This document shows, in pieces, positions 1-12,685 of a stretch of DNA of 64,000 nucleotides. The stretch lies in assembly GCA_014529385.2 (NCBI GenBank), contig CM043962.1, positions 49,504,098-49,568,097 of the forward strand, written 5' to 3'. The position numbers were made by a program, and so were the translations under genes. Source of the DNA: Adiantum capillus-veneris (Eukaryota; Streptophyta; Polypodiopsida; Polypodiales; Pteridaceae). Below the pieces are notes generated by a model. The model had not been told where the DNA came from, did no database searches, and saw nothing but the letters and a program-made list of their open reading frames with translations. The first letter of the stretch is position 1, and every line of letters begins with the position of its first letter.

Positions 1-1699
1 TGAAAACCTTATTACTTGTCGTATCCTTTTCATAAGTGTTGCATAACTTTTTCCATAAAGCATAGGCAGATTCACATTCTAGCACTGAAAAGTACACTGA
101 CTCAGCAAGGTGCAATCTAATAGTAGATCTGCATAGCTCATCAAGCTCCTCCCACTGAAACTAAGTCAAATTCATCTCTTCAGTCCATGTCGCATAAATA
201 ATAGGCAATTTCTGTTTCTTTTGGACAAGCACATCTTGCATCTGATTCTTCCAAAGCTGAAAATTAGTGCCATCAAACTTCTTTATGTCATAAATGTCAC
301 GGTCTTTGCTAGTAGACATGGTGACAAAACTACCAAAAGATTCTGGGAAAATTTCGGCAGAGTCTCCTTTGTATTTGGGACTATGTCAACCAAAATACGA
401 GACAAAATGACCAAGTATGTCACTCACAAAGCATAGAAGAGAGCAATGCCTCTCAAAAGCACATTGTATAGAGACCAACTGAGACGCATAAACAGTCAAA
501 ATGACCATAGACCGCCAACTCGGCGTCAAAAGCACCTATACCATTCTATACATATCCTATGGCGAGGCCTCGTAAGGGATGCTCCAGCTACCTGTATCAC
601 CGAAGGTATCTCCACATTTGAGAATACCCCAGCTCAATGAAAACCTCACGCTATCGACCCTCAACAATGTAGGTTATGCAGCAAAAAACGTATAGCCAAG
701 TCTCGGAAATGGCTATCTTCCAGACCAAGTCTCAGAAATGGTCGGGACTGCCATACTAGCCAAAAGATGGCTCCAGAAAAGACGTACACTGGCAGTATCC
801 ACAAAGACGTACAAGGCTGTCACTGTGCACAAACAGGCGCCAAAAGCATATGTATGTCAAAAAAGTATCCCTACAGGAAGGAAAATTGCTCTCAAAAGAG
901 CTCAAACACTGTAAAAAGTGTCAAAATATGCATGTACGCATATAAATTGCTCCCACTGGAACCAAAGCTGACATAAATGTTGCAACCTGTACTCTATGTG
1001 TCGATGCCGTTGTTGAAACGCAATCCGATGCCGAAAACCTATGTAGAGTAGGGATATAGGAGCTGAAATGAAAGAGCTATGGAAGCCCTCACACAAGAGG
1101 CAAAACACCTATAGAATGCAGATCTGCGAGAAACATGATGTTGTCTGCATACAATCTCCTGATCAAACGTATCTTCCAAACGGTGAGGAATTAGCAGATG
1201 CGCGTGAGTGGCAAAAAGTTGCGAAACGCTGTTTTCGGTAGCCCCCCCAAACAGAATTTCGAAAAACGGCTTTTGTCAGAAATTCTCTTAATGAACACTA
1301 AAACGGGCTGAAAATTGCAACACACACACACTCCAGTACACAACCATCTGCAAGCACATTACTCTCTTGCAATGTCTGAGATCTGATGTGCAGCCCTCTC
1401 TCTTCTCCTCCTCTAAGCTTGAGCTTCAACTCCGCTCAAGCTCCGAGCTCAAGCCATGGCTGATGAACTCTCTGCTCCCACCTATCGCTCTGATACCAAT
1501 TGATGAAGCAGGATCTGTGAAGGAGAAGCTGTGGGCAGGGAGAAAGAGCACACAGACACACGTATGGAAGGGGGTGAGCCAAAGATTAAAGCCCCCAATT
1601 ATAATGTACACATATATTGAAGAGTGGCTCAAGTGTACTATACACTTGGGTCAGTAGCAGTTAGATGGGCGACCGGACATGGCCATCATAAACCCAACA
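1..1699 (-). mobile_element. Ty1/copia LTR retrotransposon, 5' part (runs off the window)
   Basis: Read on the minus strand, a gag-type coding stretch begins at about 319 and runs off the left edge. It has the N-terminal copia gag pattern, including KKFDGTNFQLWKNQM and LECESAYALWKKLCNTYE (UBN2-like). To its right lies a long leader, then a primer-binding site complementary to initiator tRNA-Met (TGGTATCAGAGC, 1487-1498) and a putative LTR at 1501-1699. The order LTR, PBS, gag is the expected 5' order for a minus-strand copia element. The gag reading is broken, so this is a fossil. The pol and 3' LTR would lie left of the window. Family assignment rests on gag similarity recalled from plant copia elements. 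Confidence 0.75.
1501..1699 (-). repeat. Putative 5' LTR of the copia element
   Basis: On the minus strand the segment starts TGTTGGGT and ends TTCATCA, two bases before the PBS. A TATA-like AATATATG lies inside it. The partner LTR is outside the window, so the outer end is a guess from the TG...CA rule. Confidence 0.5.
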
Positions 1700-2039
1700 A
1701 CAAGGAGGGGGCGAGCCCTACAAGAGGGAGATGAGAGAGAACACACACACCATCACACAAGACAAGCTAGGTACAAAGAAAAGCAAAAGGGACACTTGTC
1801 AAGTTCCTCCTCATGTTGCCCTCATGGTGTGCCTAAAGCCTACTGGTTGGCCACCCAAGGGGTCCAATGATAATTTAGAAGATTTAATTAATTGTTTTTG
1901 TATTTATCAAGTCCTCTCTCTCAAAGGGGAAAGGGGGACACTTATCGCAAGACTACCCTTGTTGCTTGTAATGCATCCTCCATGTGATTGGCCAGTTTTG
2001 CAGGGGTCCAATGAGCATCAAGCTTGAGCTACAAGGGGG
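1700..2039. other. Intergenic stretch with an imperfect duplication
   Basis: No gene seen. About 87 bases at 1786-1872 and 1930-2016 are similar: both run from a GGGACACTT-like start to GGGGTCCAATGA. They look like an old tandem duplication with a spacing of about 144 bases. Confidence 0.4.
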
Positions 2040-2044
2040 GGTCG

Positions 2045-2184
2045 TGAAAGGCCCTAGGAACTGTTGTGTCCGAATCCTCCGCCCAACCTCCCTTTTATAG
2101 CCTCCTGGCCCTAGGATCCCTTCTCCACTGGGCAGCCGGCCCTTGGCCAGGTCCTTGACCTCCAGGGTGGGCCTTGGCCTGACA
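2045..2184 (-). repeat. 3' LTR of the 7.1-kb element
   Basis: 140 bases, TG...CA on the minus strand, with a TATA box (CTATAAAAGGG) near the middle. It matches 8979-9122. Confidence 0.82.
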
Positions 2185-3212
2185 TTACTCCCCCCTTGGA
2201 GAAGCATTTTCATCCGCAAAAACACAAGTGCGAGTATCTTTGCAAGAACACTGATGTCTTCCTTATTGGCATCCCATACGCGAGCCAATTGTCCCTATGA
2301 TACTTGGTGCAGTGAGGAGGTTCAATGAAACCAAGAGCAACATCTTGATTTTCACCATTGTTGTCCTTTTGCAACCACCTGTATCTAAATGGTAACTCAA
2401 TTTATAACTCACTTGAGTACTTTAAAGGAGTAGCCACAACTAAGAGGTGTCTAAAGACATAACTAGTTTTCATAATTTCTGAAGATACTGGAAAAATACA
2501 AAAAAACCTTGGCGCAACTTTCCATGAAGTTGTGAGCCAGATTTCCTACTCGCATGAGTATCTAGAAAAGCTTATAGCTACTGAGGGACAGAATAGGGAG
2601 CGTCCTTATGTTAGACTTCTGAGCGTTTTGGTCTTAGCAAACACACACCTAGACTCACAATCTAGCAACGACTATGATCCAAGCCCAATCCCGACCAACC
2701 CCGTCTATATACATCCATTCACAAGGCACATCATCATGGTTTCTGCTTATAACCTCCCTGAACACCTCATAGCCGCACACCTATGATAGAAAATAGATTA
2801 ACCCATGCAGATGCTTTCAGGATCACACATCCACTCTATCACAATCCACTCAACTTTATGGCATACACAAACTTTTTGAGATCATTGGCTTATACAACAT
2901 TTGAATAGATAATCCCCACATACGAGAGCTACTTAGATTTATGACACCCCCATAAGCATGTGCTAGGGTAAAAAAAGTGATATATGTGATATATGTTCAC
3001 TAAAACAACAAGTACTGAAGGACTTCAAGACAGATATGCTCCACTTTTTTCACCTCCTGAATCCACTCTCGCTTTAAACCAACGCTGATTTGCAGCTTCC
3101 CACTTGACTTCCGTTTCACTGTTAGGCACCACTACCTCCTTGTTCATGGTCCTTGGCGGCCTCCTGCAACTGCAGGCCCTTCTCTCCCCTTGCATCAGCG
3201 CCCCTTGTCCTC

Positions 3213-3780
3213 TCCAACTAGCAAGCACTTCCTTCCTCCACGCCACTGGCCGGCCCTCTCGGCCCTCGGTGTCAACCTCCACAGGCTGCTCTCAGCCCTC
3301 CTCCTCTGCAGCCACCAAGTGTCACCCTCTTCTCTGTTGGCACTGCTCGTCGACAACTGCAACCCGCTTTTTTTTTTATTAATAGCTTTAAAAAGCTTTT
3401 GGGCTTGGCCCCCTTTCACACGGTTGCATGCTTCCAATTGTCAATGTCCACCTCGAGTGCAATCCACATAAAATTGAGCAAAGACAAGGCCGCCCATCTA
3501 CAACAGACGTTTTCTCCATGGTATAGCCTTGCCGAATAGACACAAACTTGAAGCTGTACGAAACACCAAAAAACCCGACACTTCGAGCCTTCTCACCTCC
3601 CCCGATCAATAGTGCTAAAACTTGCCCTGACCATCGAACAACCACATTTAGCATACACATCCTGGAAATGCTGGGCATACCTTGCATCAAATAGCCACTG
3701 AAGCACTTTGCCATTTGCTTGCAAATATCCATGTACAAGTTTTTGAGCTCTCCCTGGGCCGACCAAAACTGGGTGCACCA
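3213..3780. repeat. 570-base duplicated block, copy 1
   Basis: Starts CTCCAACTAGCAAGCACTTC and ends GGGTGCACCA. It is repeated with high similarity at 4561-5132, in the same orientation and inside the same LTR element. The minus strand has short open frames (e.g. 3593-3817 and 3388-3738) that are also present in copy 2, but no recognised domain. Confidence 0.85.
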
Positions 3781-4560
3781 TCATTGCCCACCCCCTTTGT
3801 TGAGCATTTATGCTCAACCATAATATTATTTAGGTAAAAGAAGACTGCATATGAGAGAATGATATAACATAGATATATAGACTGTATAAGCAAAATGATA
3901 ATATAGTGGCAATATCGATAGGATAGAGATAGAGAGAAAACCATCTGCTACTGCATCACCCGCCAGGGTCAAATGGAAAGCACACAGCTTCCCCAATCAT
4001 AATGTAGGCTCCACCTGGATCAAAACAAAGCAATGGCTGTGGCCATCCACCTGTAAAACATGTACACCCAAGCCTTTCTTTGCACTTGTAGGCCAATAAT
4101 CTCGCCACCCCTCCAGCTCTTCATAGCTTGGAGCTTTGTCACCCTGCACATCCATAATCCTTGCTTCCAACCATAAGCATGTTTTTGCTCACTTAAAGCA
4201 CCTGCACCATAAGCTGCTATCATGTCACCTGTTAGAGAACCCTCCATAGTATAGTCTTCTTCAAAAAAACCTCGCCACTGACACAAGGACACCTGTAAAG
4301 CAACCTCCCATAACACATGTATCCATAGCATAGCATGAAGCAACAATACCCTGCCATTTGCCTCTACCTGCTGCATAGCCAAGCAAACCTGATCCCTCTG
4401 CAAACCTGTAACCAAACCCTCTATAAACGGCTCCAAAACCATCTTTCATACTCAAGAGCATGACCTGCAAAAGCTTTAATCTGTTCTTCAAATACCTCAT
4501 CACCTGCAAGGTTGGTATCACCTTCCTCATTGCATGGAGCCTTGCTCTCATAGGCTACAC

Positions 4561-5132
4561 CTCCAACTAGCAAGCACTTCCTTCCTCCCCGCCATTGGCC
4601 GACCCTCTTGGCCCTCCGTGTCAACCCTCCACAGGCTGCTCTCGGCCCTCCTCCTCTGCAGCCACCAAGTGTCACCCTCATCTCTGTTGGCACTGCTCGT
4701 TGACAACTGCAACCCGCTTTTTTATTATTATTAATAGCTTTAAAAAGCTTTTGGTCTTGGCCCCCTTTCACACGATCGCATGCTTCCTATTCTCGATGTC
4801 CACCTCGAGTGCAATCCACATAAAATTGAGCAAAGACAAGGCCGCCCATCTACAACAGACAGTTTCTCCATGGTATAGCCTTGCCGAATAGACCCAAACT
4901 TGAAGCTGTACGAAACACCAAAAAACCCGACACTTCGAGCCTTCTCACCTCCCCCAATCAGTAGTGCTAAAACTTGCCCTGACCATCGAACAACCACATT
5001 TAGCATACACATCCTGGCAATGCCGGCCATACCTTGCATCAAATAGCCGTTGAAGCACTTTGCCATCCGCTTGCAAATATCCATGTACAAGTTTTTGAGC
5101 TCTCCTTGGGCCAACCAAAACTGGGTGCACCA
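4561..5132. repeat. 570-base duplicated block, copy 2
   Basis: Direct repeat of 3213-3780 at a spacing of about 1.35 kb. The roughly 780 bases between them carry a 140-codon minus-strand open frame (4020-4442) with no recognised family. Confidence 0.85.
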
Positions 5133-6649
5133 ACGTTCTCATGAACGTAGCATACTTGGCTATATGTAGAAACGACCCCCGTTAAGGTGGTTTCACAACA
5201 TTTATAATCGGAACAAGTCTGTACTTAGTACCCGACAATTTTTTGCCACTGAAATTGTTCCTGATACGGTGTGCTCCAAATGGTCTAATAAAGGGATGCG
5301 ACCAACACGTGGGGATGTCATCGCAACACGTCATTACGAAATAGGTTCCAGTGTCAGTCCCAGAGACTCATATTCTCCACATGTGGAATATGTCTCAAAT
5401 AAGGATGGTCAAAAAAGCGACATACATCAAGTACAAGATGTACTTGTGTGTGGAGGTAACTGCAAAACACTCCGCGATAAGAGTGAGAGGAACCCTCATT
5501 ATCATTGCTCCACATTGGCTAAACTGAACTCCTTAAGTTCCTAGACCATGTTGTATCCCATGTGACAACATGTGCCAAATCGAACCCGACAAGTGGGTTT
5601 ATAACAACATAATGTAGATTGGACACTACGGCCCAAAATACTTTGTTCCGACATGCCCTTGGCATGGCTCAGAAATATTCAAGCATATTTATACGACTTG
5701 AGCAAGCAAAGCATACTAAAAAATGGAATAACACCAAATCAGTAGATGCATAGCTGGAGATTGAACTGAATGTGCACTTACTCGTATTCAAATACACAGG
5801 AGCACCTTGTCCACCTGTGGAAAGAAAACAAGAAACATTGCACTGAAAACCTTGGGTGTTGCCTTCACAATCCAAACCCTTTGGTTAGAATCTACGTAGG
5901 CAAACCCCTTAGCAAGATTCTTTGGAGGAACTGCTCAATTAGCCGGTAATGGTAACCGACATAGTCGACCATGTACAGAATGATTGGAATCAACTGGAAA
6001 AGTTGAATTTGTCCACTACCGTGTGGTAGATTGCGGACGTCTTTCCTTGAAAGTATAATGGGAATAGATCAAACTGTGATCCTCAATGCCGATGGGATGA
6101 TTTAGGAAACACGCGCTGGGTCTTATCCCAAAACTGTGTTGCCATAGACACTCGTAGTGCTATAGAGAAAATGGGAGATCCATGCAGGGCGGAACCCCTA
6201 GCTCTTAGGGACAACCATGCGATACGAAATGTTTGTTGCATCTATACGTCGTGCTATAGATCAGCTTATGCGAGTGTAAGTTTATAAAAAACTCAGCTCA
6301 ATCGTCGCACCAAAACATGTAGTGCTTACGAAATATCCATATGTAATGGCATAGCTTGACCATTAACATCGATGGCAAGTCCACTGGGTAGAGCTGTTCA
6401 AGCTGGAGAACAATCACCCAAGGATTGCCAATAGGTGGGTCTTACCCAAGTTCTGACAATGACTCTTAGCCAGCATGTGTGGCTCATAGCCCTAATGGCA
6501 ATTAGTGTTCAATCGGCGAATCGATGAAGACTAAATGGGATGGCGTCTTGCCACTTTCTAGCGGAGAGTTAGAGCATCTTGGCTCAAGCTGACTCACGAG
6601 CAAAACATGTATCAAAAGATGCTAAAAAGTTTTCTTTATTCTTGGAGAG

Positions 6650-6652
<3 letters not shown>

Positions 6653-6682
<30 letters not shown>
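6653..6682. repeat. (GA)n microsatellite
   Basis: About 30 bases of GA repeats inside the 7.1-kb LTR element. Confidence 0.95.
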
Positions 6683-6686
<4 letters not shown>

Positions 6687-7539
6687 AGAGCATGCTGGGA
6701 TGAGGAACTTTCCTTAAGTTACTAGAGTGTGTACCCAATCTGTGTGCTCTTACGCATCTTATGCCTGACTTGTAGCTTATCCTATAAGCATTCCACAATT
6801 TGCTGGTATGACTTGCTCATTGAGAGAGGGGATTGAAAAACATAAAACACATCCCGACCCACCAACCGTGCAGGGGCGGTGAATGTACAAAAATGACGTA
6901 CAACAACCAAAAGGAGAATGAAGGAAAACCATTCATAACTAATAGTGTCCTTGATTGAGTGACTTTGTAAGAGCAGAAGTACGCTCTGGGTAGCATGCCT
7001 CGCCTACAAAAGTGGAAGCCCTTGGCTACCGCGACAATCGTAAAAGTCAAGACCATAAGTGCCTTGCACTGGCTAGACTGGTAGGGATTCGGTGACATGA
7101 TATCTCGATTAATGTAGGGGCACCAAACGTGGTTGCCATTGCTCTTAACGCCAAGTCAATCGTAGCATGAATTAGAAGGCTTGCATCACGTGAAAGTGGC
7201 CAACATTTGGCGTTGCACAACAAACAGTATTGTTCGAAATAAATGCGAAACGTAAAATTGTGTGAGCAGTGTATCATATACACCCTAATGCAGTGATCGT
7301 GTATGCACCGCATAATGTGTTCGGTTGATCGTATAATTCGAGATGATGTGACTGGTCTTATTAAAAATTACTATACCAAAAAAGAAATTGGGGCATAACA
7401 CTACCCAATTCAAAAAACGTACAATACGTTGAAAATCCATATTCAAGTATGAGTAATTGGCTAAGCATAACATGTTCAAAAGACATATAACTATTTGACA
7501 TAAACCTAGAGTTTATGTCAAATTACGAACTCATGCATC

Positions 7540-8205
7540 ATGCTTAAGTTGTCGTACATGTGGACACTGCTTTTTTTGATGCGCTCCTAAGCAATAAAAG
7601 CATAATTTTTTACGCTTTGCCCGTTGAAAGTTGGATTGGGATAGTCGCTTCCTAACCATGTTAATCATGACCAGATCTGTATCGACAACCGATTTCTCTT
7701 GTACCTACTGCACCTCTTCGGTCATAACTATTGGGCAGACAACCCCTTGGGTTACCGGCAAGTGAGAAACTGATTCTGGTAACAAATTGTAAATTAATCG
7801 TTTGAGATTTTCCACTTGCGTAGCCAATATTTGGGCCCGTACAACTAGCTTGCGAAAGCGGGCATCAAAAGTTTGCAAGTCCTGTCGAGTGACAAACTCC
7901 CTGACAATCGGGAAGTTACTATCATCCTCCAGAATATCAAACACGCTCTGAGGAGGAGGTGTAGATATTTGCAGAGAGAGAGATAGATCACCTGGGTTTG
8001 CATCATCCGTCCCTGGTGCCACGTGGGTACCCTCCATGAGAGTATCCGACCACGCGGCATCCACAAGTGGAGCAGACTCCAAGTATTTGAAGTCAAACAT
8101 GTGTTGATCATCAAGTTCCACATTCATGGCAAAAATGTGTTGTGCGAACAAAAGAGAAAACAATACCTTGGAGTGCAGAAAGGCTCGTAGCCATTCCGAA
8201 CGCAA
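7540..8205 (-). pseudogene. Gag-like coding region of the 7.1-kb LTR element
   Basis: The main open stretch is 7705-8205 on the minus strand (166 codons), the first sizeable frame after the PBS. It holds a helical stretch (FVTRQDLQTFDARFRKLVVR). A zinc-knuckle-like cluster, C-x2-C-x3-H-x4-C in CFYCLGAHQKKQC, is encoded a little farther on at about 7565-7605. Position and knuckle suggest gag, but no close family is recognised. Part of a fossil element. Confidence 0.4.
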
Positions 8206-8978
8206 AAACTTGTAGCAGAGGCTGGTGATTAGCCGTGCTTATTCCGCCTTTGGTTTGCAATTCAAATATTCTTCGTCAATCCTTCTTGAAAACAAGATTG
8301 ATGTTTAATTCAAAAAAGTACCGTCGAAAATTTTGCAACGTGTTGGTGTGGTGGAATCTTGCAAATCTTCCACTCGCCTCGCATATGGCGACGAAGACAA
8401 ATTATGATGACAGCCTCGTGTATCATCCCGTATGTTGTCCAATAGCCACTTTCTGCAATCTCAAAAAATGCGAAAGTTGTTACTGCACCATCTTCCTCGG
8501 GACCCACTACAACACCACCAAGTAATTGGAGCAAAGGGGATGTGTGGAGGAAAAAACCATGGGCACCTGCCCTTGCAGTAAAAATGTATTGCCCTAAGGC
8601 CAAAGGCCTTTGGGTGCTTGTGTATGAAAAGCAGCGAGTTCCAAGTCGGTGTCATGGCGCACAGGAGCAATCGCAAGAGAGAAAAAGCCACCCCCGGACT
8701 GTGTGGTGCACACCTTGCAGCGCGCCAGGATCGAGTTGTACTCCCCTCGGTCATGCAATCTTGTTGCGCTCCTCTGCACCCGGTTTGGCGAAGGTCGAAC
8801 TTTTTCCCCTCCTCGGTGCAAGGGCACCTGCACATGGGTTTGCCTTCTTCGTCCTCGACCCCCTCTCTGCTAAGTGTCCATGCCCGCCTCCAAATCTCGC
8901 CCTTAGGTTGCATGAACATGCATCAAGTGGAGATCCACGACCCAATTTGCCTAGAATAGACCGGAGCTCTGATACCAG

Positions 8979-9122
8979 TGAAAGGACCTGGGAACTGCCG
9001 TGTTAGAATCCTCCACCCAACCTCCCTTTTATAGCCTCCTGGCCCTAGGATCCCTTCTCCAATGGGCAGCCGCAGGTCCTTGACCTCCAGAGTGGCCCTT
9101 GGCCTGGGCCCTTGGCCTGACA
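8979..9122 (-). repeat. 5' LTR of the 7.1-kb element
   Basis: 144 bases, paired with 2045-2184 and carrying the same TATA box. The PBS TGGTATCAGAGC follows it in element orientation after one spacer base. Confidence 0.82.
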
Positions 9123-9127
9123 GGTCG

Positions 9128-11796
9128 ACCAAGGAAGCTAGGAGTATGCTTGGGGGGTATACTCCCCCCCCCCAACACACACACACACTCATTGTGTATT
9201 GTGCAAAGTGCAAGAGCTCCCTCTCCTTCTCCAAGCAAGTAGGGAGGTTGAGAGCCTACACCAACACTCTTGGCTATGGAATGCAAATCCAACCAAGAGC
9301 CATGCTTCAATGCTTAAGCTTGCCATCTTCTCCATCTTCATTACTATGCTACTATGTATGCTAGCAAGAAGAGTGATGATAAATGAGGAACTAATTCTTT
9401 CTCCTATGAAATGTTTCTTCTTCCTCTTCCCTATCCTCATTCCCTGCTAGCTCTCTCCACCTTCGAAGGTGTTTGAGGTCTTGGGACCGAGGCTTGGGAT
9501 AGTTACTGCTTTCCACAAAGTTTATGTTATGCTCGTGATGCATGAATCATCCATCTTCATCGCATCACTTAGGTCACAAGGAACACAAAGATTGTATTGT
9601 AACAAGTCTCTCTTGATGGAAGAAACTATAATACAAATGCCTATTGAAGGGGGGACAACGGCTCCACATAAATCCGGTCCTTAACTGTTGTCGTGTTCTC
9701 TAAACTCTCTCTCTTGCAAAAGTATTGTTTATGCCAAGTCAACTGAATGCTATGTTTATGTTGCTACCATCAATTAAGCTCACCCGCTATGCTCACAAAG
9801 TAATTTCATAAAAGTACTTCTCTATTTTCCGCTACTCTCAAAGTTAATAGGCCATTTCCATTACAATGTGCGTGTGCGACGATTCACGTATGCCGATTTA
9901 TCATTTTATGTTATGTATTGTGTTATTTTAAGTATTTTGCAGGTCCATTGCACATTTCATTTGTAGCAATCTGCACGTGCTTCTATACTCTATCTCACTC
10001 TCTCTTTCTCTCATGTCATCCTTGCTTTGGATTTCATGCATCTATGGTCTTTCAAGTGTGCATATTTGTTGTTTTGTTGTTGCAACATGTATTTTGTGTA
10101 GTTTTCTAGGCCCACTATGCCCTTGGTTGTTGCAGTGGTATCAAAGAAAATGTATTTATTTTATTGCAGCTCCTAGATTAGCGTGCTACACTAGCACAAC
10201 AAGAAGAGAGGTGGGAGGAGAGACAAGAAACACACAACATTGGATGCAATCTCCCCTCGTGCAACAATGAGCATATTCCTCTTGCATGTATTAATTTATA
10301 AAGTCACTGATGCTTTCTACACTGCATTGTTGTAGCCCCCTCCTTCCCCTTTCTTATGATTTGACAAGGTTGTCGGTGTATTGAGATGCTTTTTGAGTTG
10401 ATTTTTAGCTGGCATGATTAGCCTCGCATGGTGACGGTTAGGAAATTATTTATATGGAAATACTTGGGGGAATATTCCTCGTCATAAACTAAATATATGC
10501 AACTTTTGGGCTTTGAAATACTATACCCTCTAGTAGGTTTAACTTGGGTTTTCTTGGATCATCTACTCTCTTAGGGTCTTAGTGGAGTTGTGGTACCTTC
10601 CTACTGACAAAACCTTTTCACATATTTCTTCATACTATAGTAAATTGTAAGTGGTTTGGCAAGAAGGCTTCTTGCAAAAGATGCCTACTGACTGTTAGCA
10701 TACAATTTCACTGATTCTAATGCGATATTTCTACCTCAAATGTGGGCTTTGCTTGGCCTAAACTGTTGCCTAAAATTAGGGGGAGTGGTTGGAATACCTT
10801 TTGGTTAATACTAGGATTGAAGGTCACTGATTGGGTTGGTTGGGGATAAGATGGCATTGTGATCATAGGTTTTACAACTATATAACTCCTATGGAATAAT
10901 ACAAAGTATGTAGCTCAATGTTTAACATGTTGATTGGGTCCTTAAATCCATCAGGTCTACGTGCCTTTATGATGCTTACTTGCATAACATCTCAGCCCCG
11001 AGGATATCTCTCTGATAACATGTTGATTACTGTTGCTGAAGCTCATTAATTATAACTATTATACATTTTTTGTTGATTGCTATGGAAATACATTAATGTC
11101 AGCTTGTTGTGGTCTTCATAAGTTGGGACACTAAAGAAATTCAATTTGGCTATAGTTTTGATTAGTTGGGTTTCTGACTTACAGTGAAGACTTTGGCTTG
11201 TACTGATTTCTGAGAATAACTGCCAATTGGTCTCCCTTGCCTGCTCATACAAATAGACATTTTGATTGTATTTATGAGCTATGACTCATTTTGCTTATAC
11301 TTTACTATACGGGTTCTCTTTATACTTTTGGTGATTTTAATTATACTTTACCATATTGGTTTCTTTTGCTATGTTTATACTAGGAAAATTTATCCCAATG
11401 TTGGTGTTTTTCTATACCTAAACCTCACCATGAAGCTTCTGATATGGATGGCCTTGATAATACATGGATGGCGTTGTTGCCTTTTACATGGCTATATTGA
11501 GATTTCTTTAAAAAATGACACTTAGGGCTTTTAAGAAGACTCTTGCAGAGACTTTACTGACATGCGGACATTTTAATATATGGCTCTAAGTTAAATTGAA
11601 TAAACGAAGACCATAAGGAATGTCACTCAAAACAGACTTTATCAGACTTAATTTATTTGATAATGATTTCACCACTTGAATTAGAAGGGGGAGATGGCTT
11701 CCTGATCCACATAACAATACATTATATATTTAATAAAGCTGCATAACTTACCTGAGTACATATTGTTAAAAGAAACGGGGGAGGGGGGGTTCTCTC
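9128..11796. other. Gene-free stretch
   Basis: No coding region, RNA gene or element end that I can support. It includes a C-run and CA repeats at about 9160-9190 and an isolated PBS-like TGGTATCAAAG at about 10136 without a matching LTR. Mostly AT-rich from 10.3 kb on. Confidence 0.6.
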
Positions 11797-12107
11797 TGAC
11801 ATTTGGATCAGAAAGGGTAGTGGCCTTTTGATCACAATGAATAATCTTTAAAATTAAGGAGAACTTTTAACACTTACATCGCAAAGGGTGGTGGCCTCTT
11901 GATCATCATTAAAACATATGGAAATACACTATTATATATATATATATATATATATGGGATCTTTCTAATACTTGGATCGAAAGGGGTGGTGGTCTTCTGA
12001 TCATAATGCATAAACTCTAAAATTAAGGGGAACTTTTGACACTTGGATCAAAAGGGGTCGTGGCCTTCTAATCCCTAACAAAACACACGAATATACACTT
12101 CATTTGG
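11797..12107. repeat. Higher-order tandem repeat (A-B-A'-B')
   Basis: Four related units begin near 11797, 11870, 11971 and 12039. Each has a core like GGATCAAAAGGGGTGGTGGC followed by CTTCTGATCA. Units 1 and 3 share the tail AAAATTAAGG(A/G)GAACTTTT. Units 2 and 4 share a tail ending in AATACAC or ATATACAC. A composite of two subunits has therefore itself been duplicated, with an (AT)n run at about 11936-11954 in the second unit. Confidence 0.75.
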
Positions 12108-12546
12108 ATTATATATGTACTCTTGGATGGGCTGCTACTCTCTTAAATACTTTGCATTAGTTGATATTTAAAAAGGATAGTAGGTTTAAGCTAAAAAGTT
12201 TTTAAGTAAGACATGGATAACAATTGATAGGTTCATTGACACCTATAATATGTATTCAAAGCCAACAAATATCTTGTGTTGTTTATATGGATGTAGGTGA
12301 GAATTCTATCTTTACTTAGGAGCTTTTTCGCTTGGCTGCTGGCCGCTCCTAAAGAATTTGACTTCCTCTATTTAAAACTCTTTTTTTTACTATCTCGATT
12401 CTCGTGTATAAATGCACTAGAATGATACTTCATTTTCACTTTGATGTACAAAAATGAATCTGAAATTGATGCTCATTTTTGTGCTAATCTCTGTCCTCTG
12501 TCTAAAGCCAACTATCTTTTGAAATTTTATGTTTGCTTGTGTATAT

Positions 12547-12562
12547 GTATAATTTTAATATT

Positions 12563-12594
<32 letters not shown>

Positions 12595-12620
12595 AAACAA
12601 CACACACACACACACACACA

Positions 12621-12680
<60 letters not shown>
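12547..12680. repeat. Compound microsatellite (CAA)n-(CA)n-(GA)n
   Basis: Runs of CAA/AAC (about 12560-12600), CA (about 12601-12623) and GA (about 12625-12680) in series. Open frames across it (Ser-Leu, Arg-Glu, Thr-His repeats) are microsatellite artefacts. Confidence 0.95.

Positions 12681-12685
<5 letters not shown>

Larger units (their letters stand above)
2045..9122 (-). mobile_element. LTR retroelement with very short LTRs, apparently non-autonomous
   Basis: Two similar direct repeats at 2045-2184 and 8979-9122 form the LTRs (TG...CA). The 5-base flanks are identical, GGTCG at 2040-2044 and 9123-9127, a target-site duplication. On the minus strand a PBS TGGTATCAGAGC lies one base from the right-hand LTR (8966-8977). 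A polypurine tract (AAGGGGGGAG) lies next to the left-hand LTR at about 2187-2196. The interior of about 6.8 kb shows a gag-like frame near the PBS but no integrase, reverse transcriptase or RNase H that I recognise. The LTRs differ at about a dozen positions plus small length changes, so the insertion is moderately old. The termini look whole; the coding interior looks degenerate or non-coding. It may be a LARD- or TR-GAG-like element with TRIM-sized LTRs. Confidence 0.82.

Noticed and set aside
3593-3817. Phrase DVYAKCGCSMVRASF resembling a pentatricopeptide repeat
   Set aside because: Only one short phrase resembles PPR. There are no repeating 35-residue units, and the segment is inside a retroelement.
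8461-9006. Overlapping open frames on both strands near the PBS of the 7.1-kb element
   Set aside because: GC-rich leader sequence; the frames share no domain and oppose each other.
10100-10160. PBS-like TGGTATCAAAG suggesting an LTR end at about 10134
   Set aside because: No partner LTR, polypurine tract or gag/pol reading could be linked to it.
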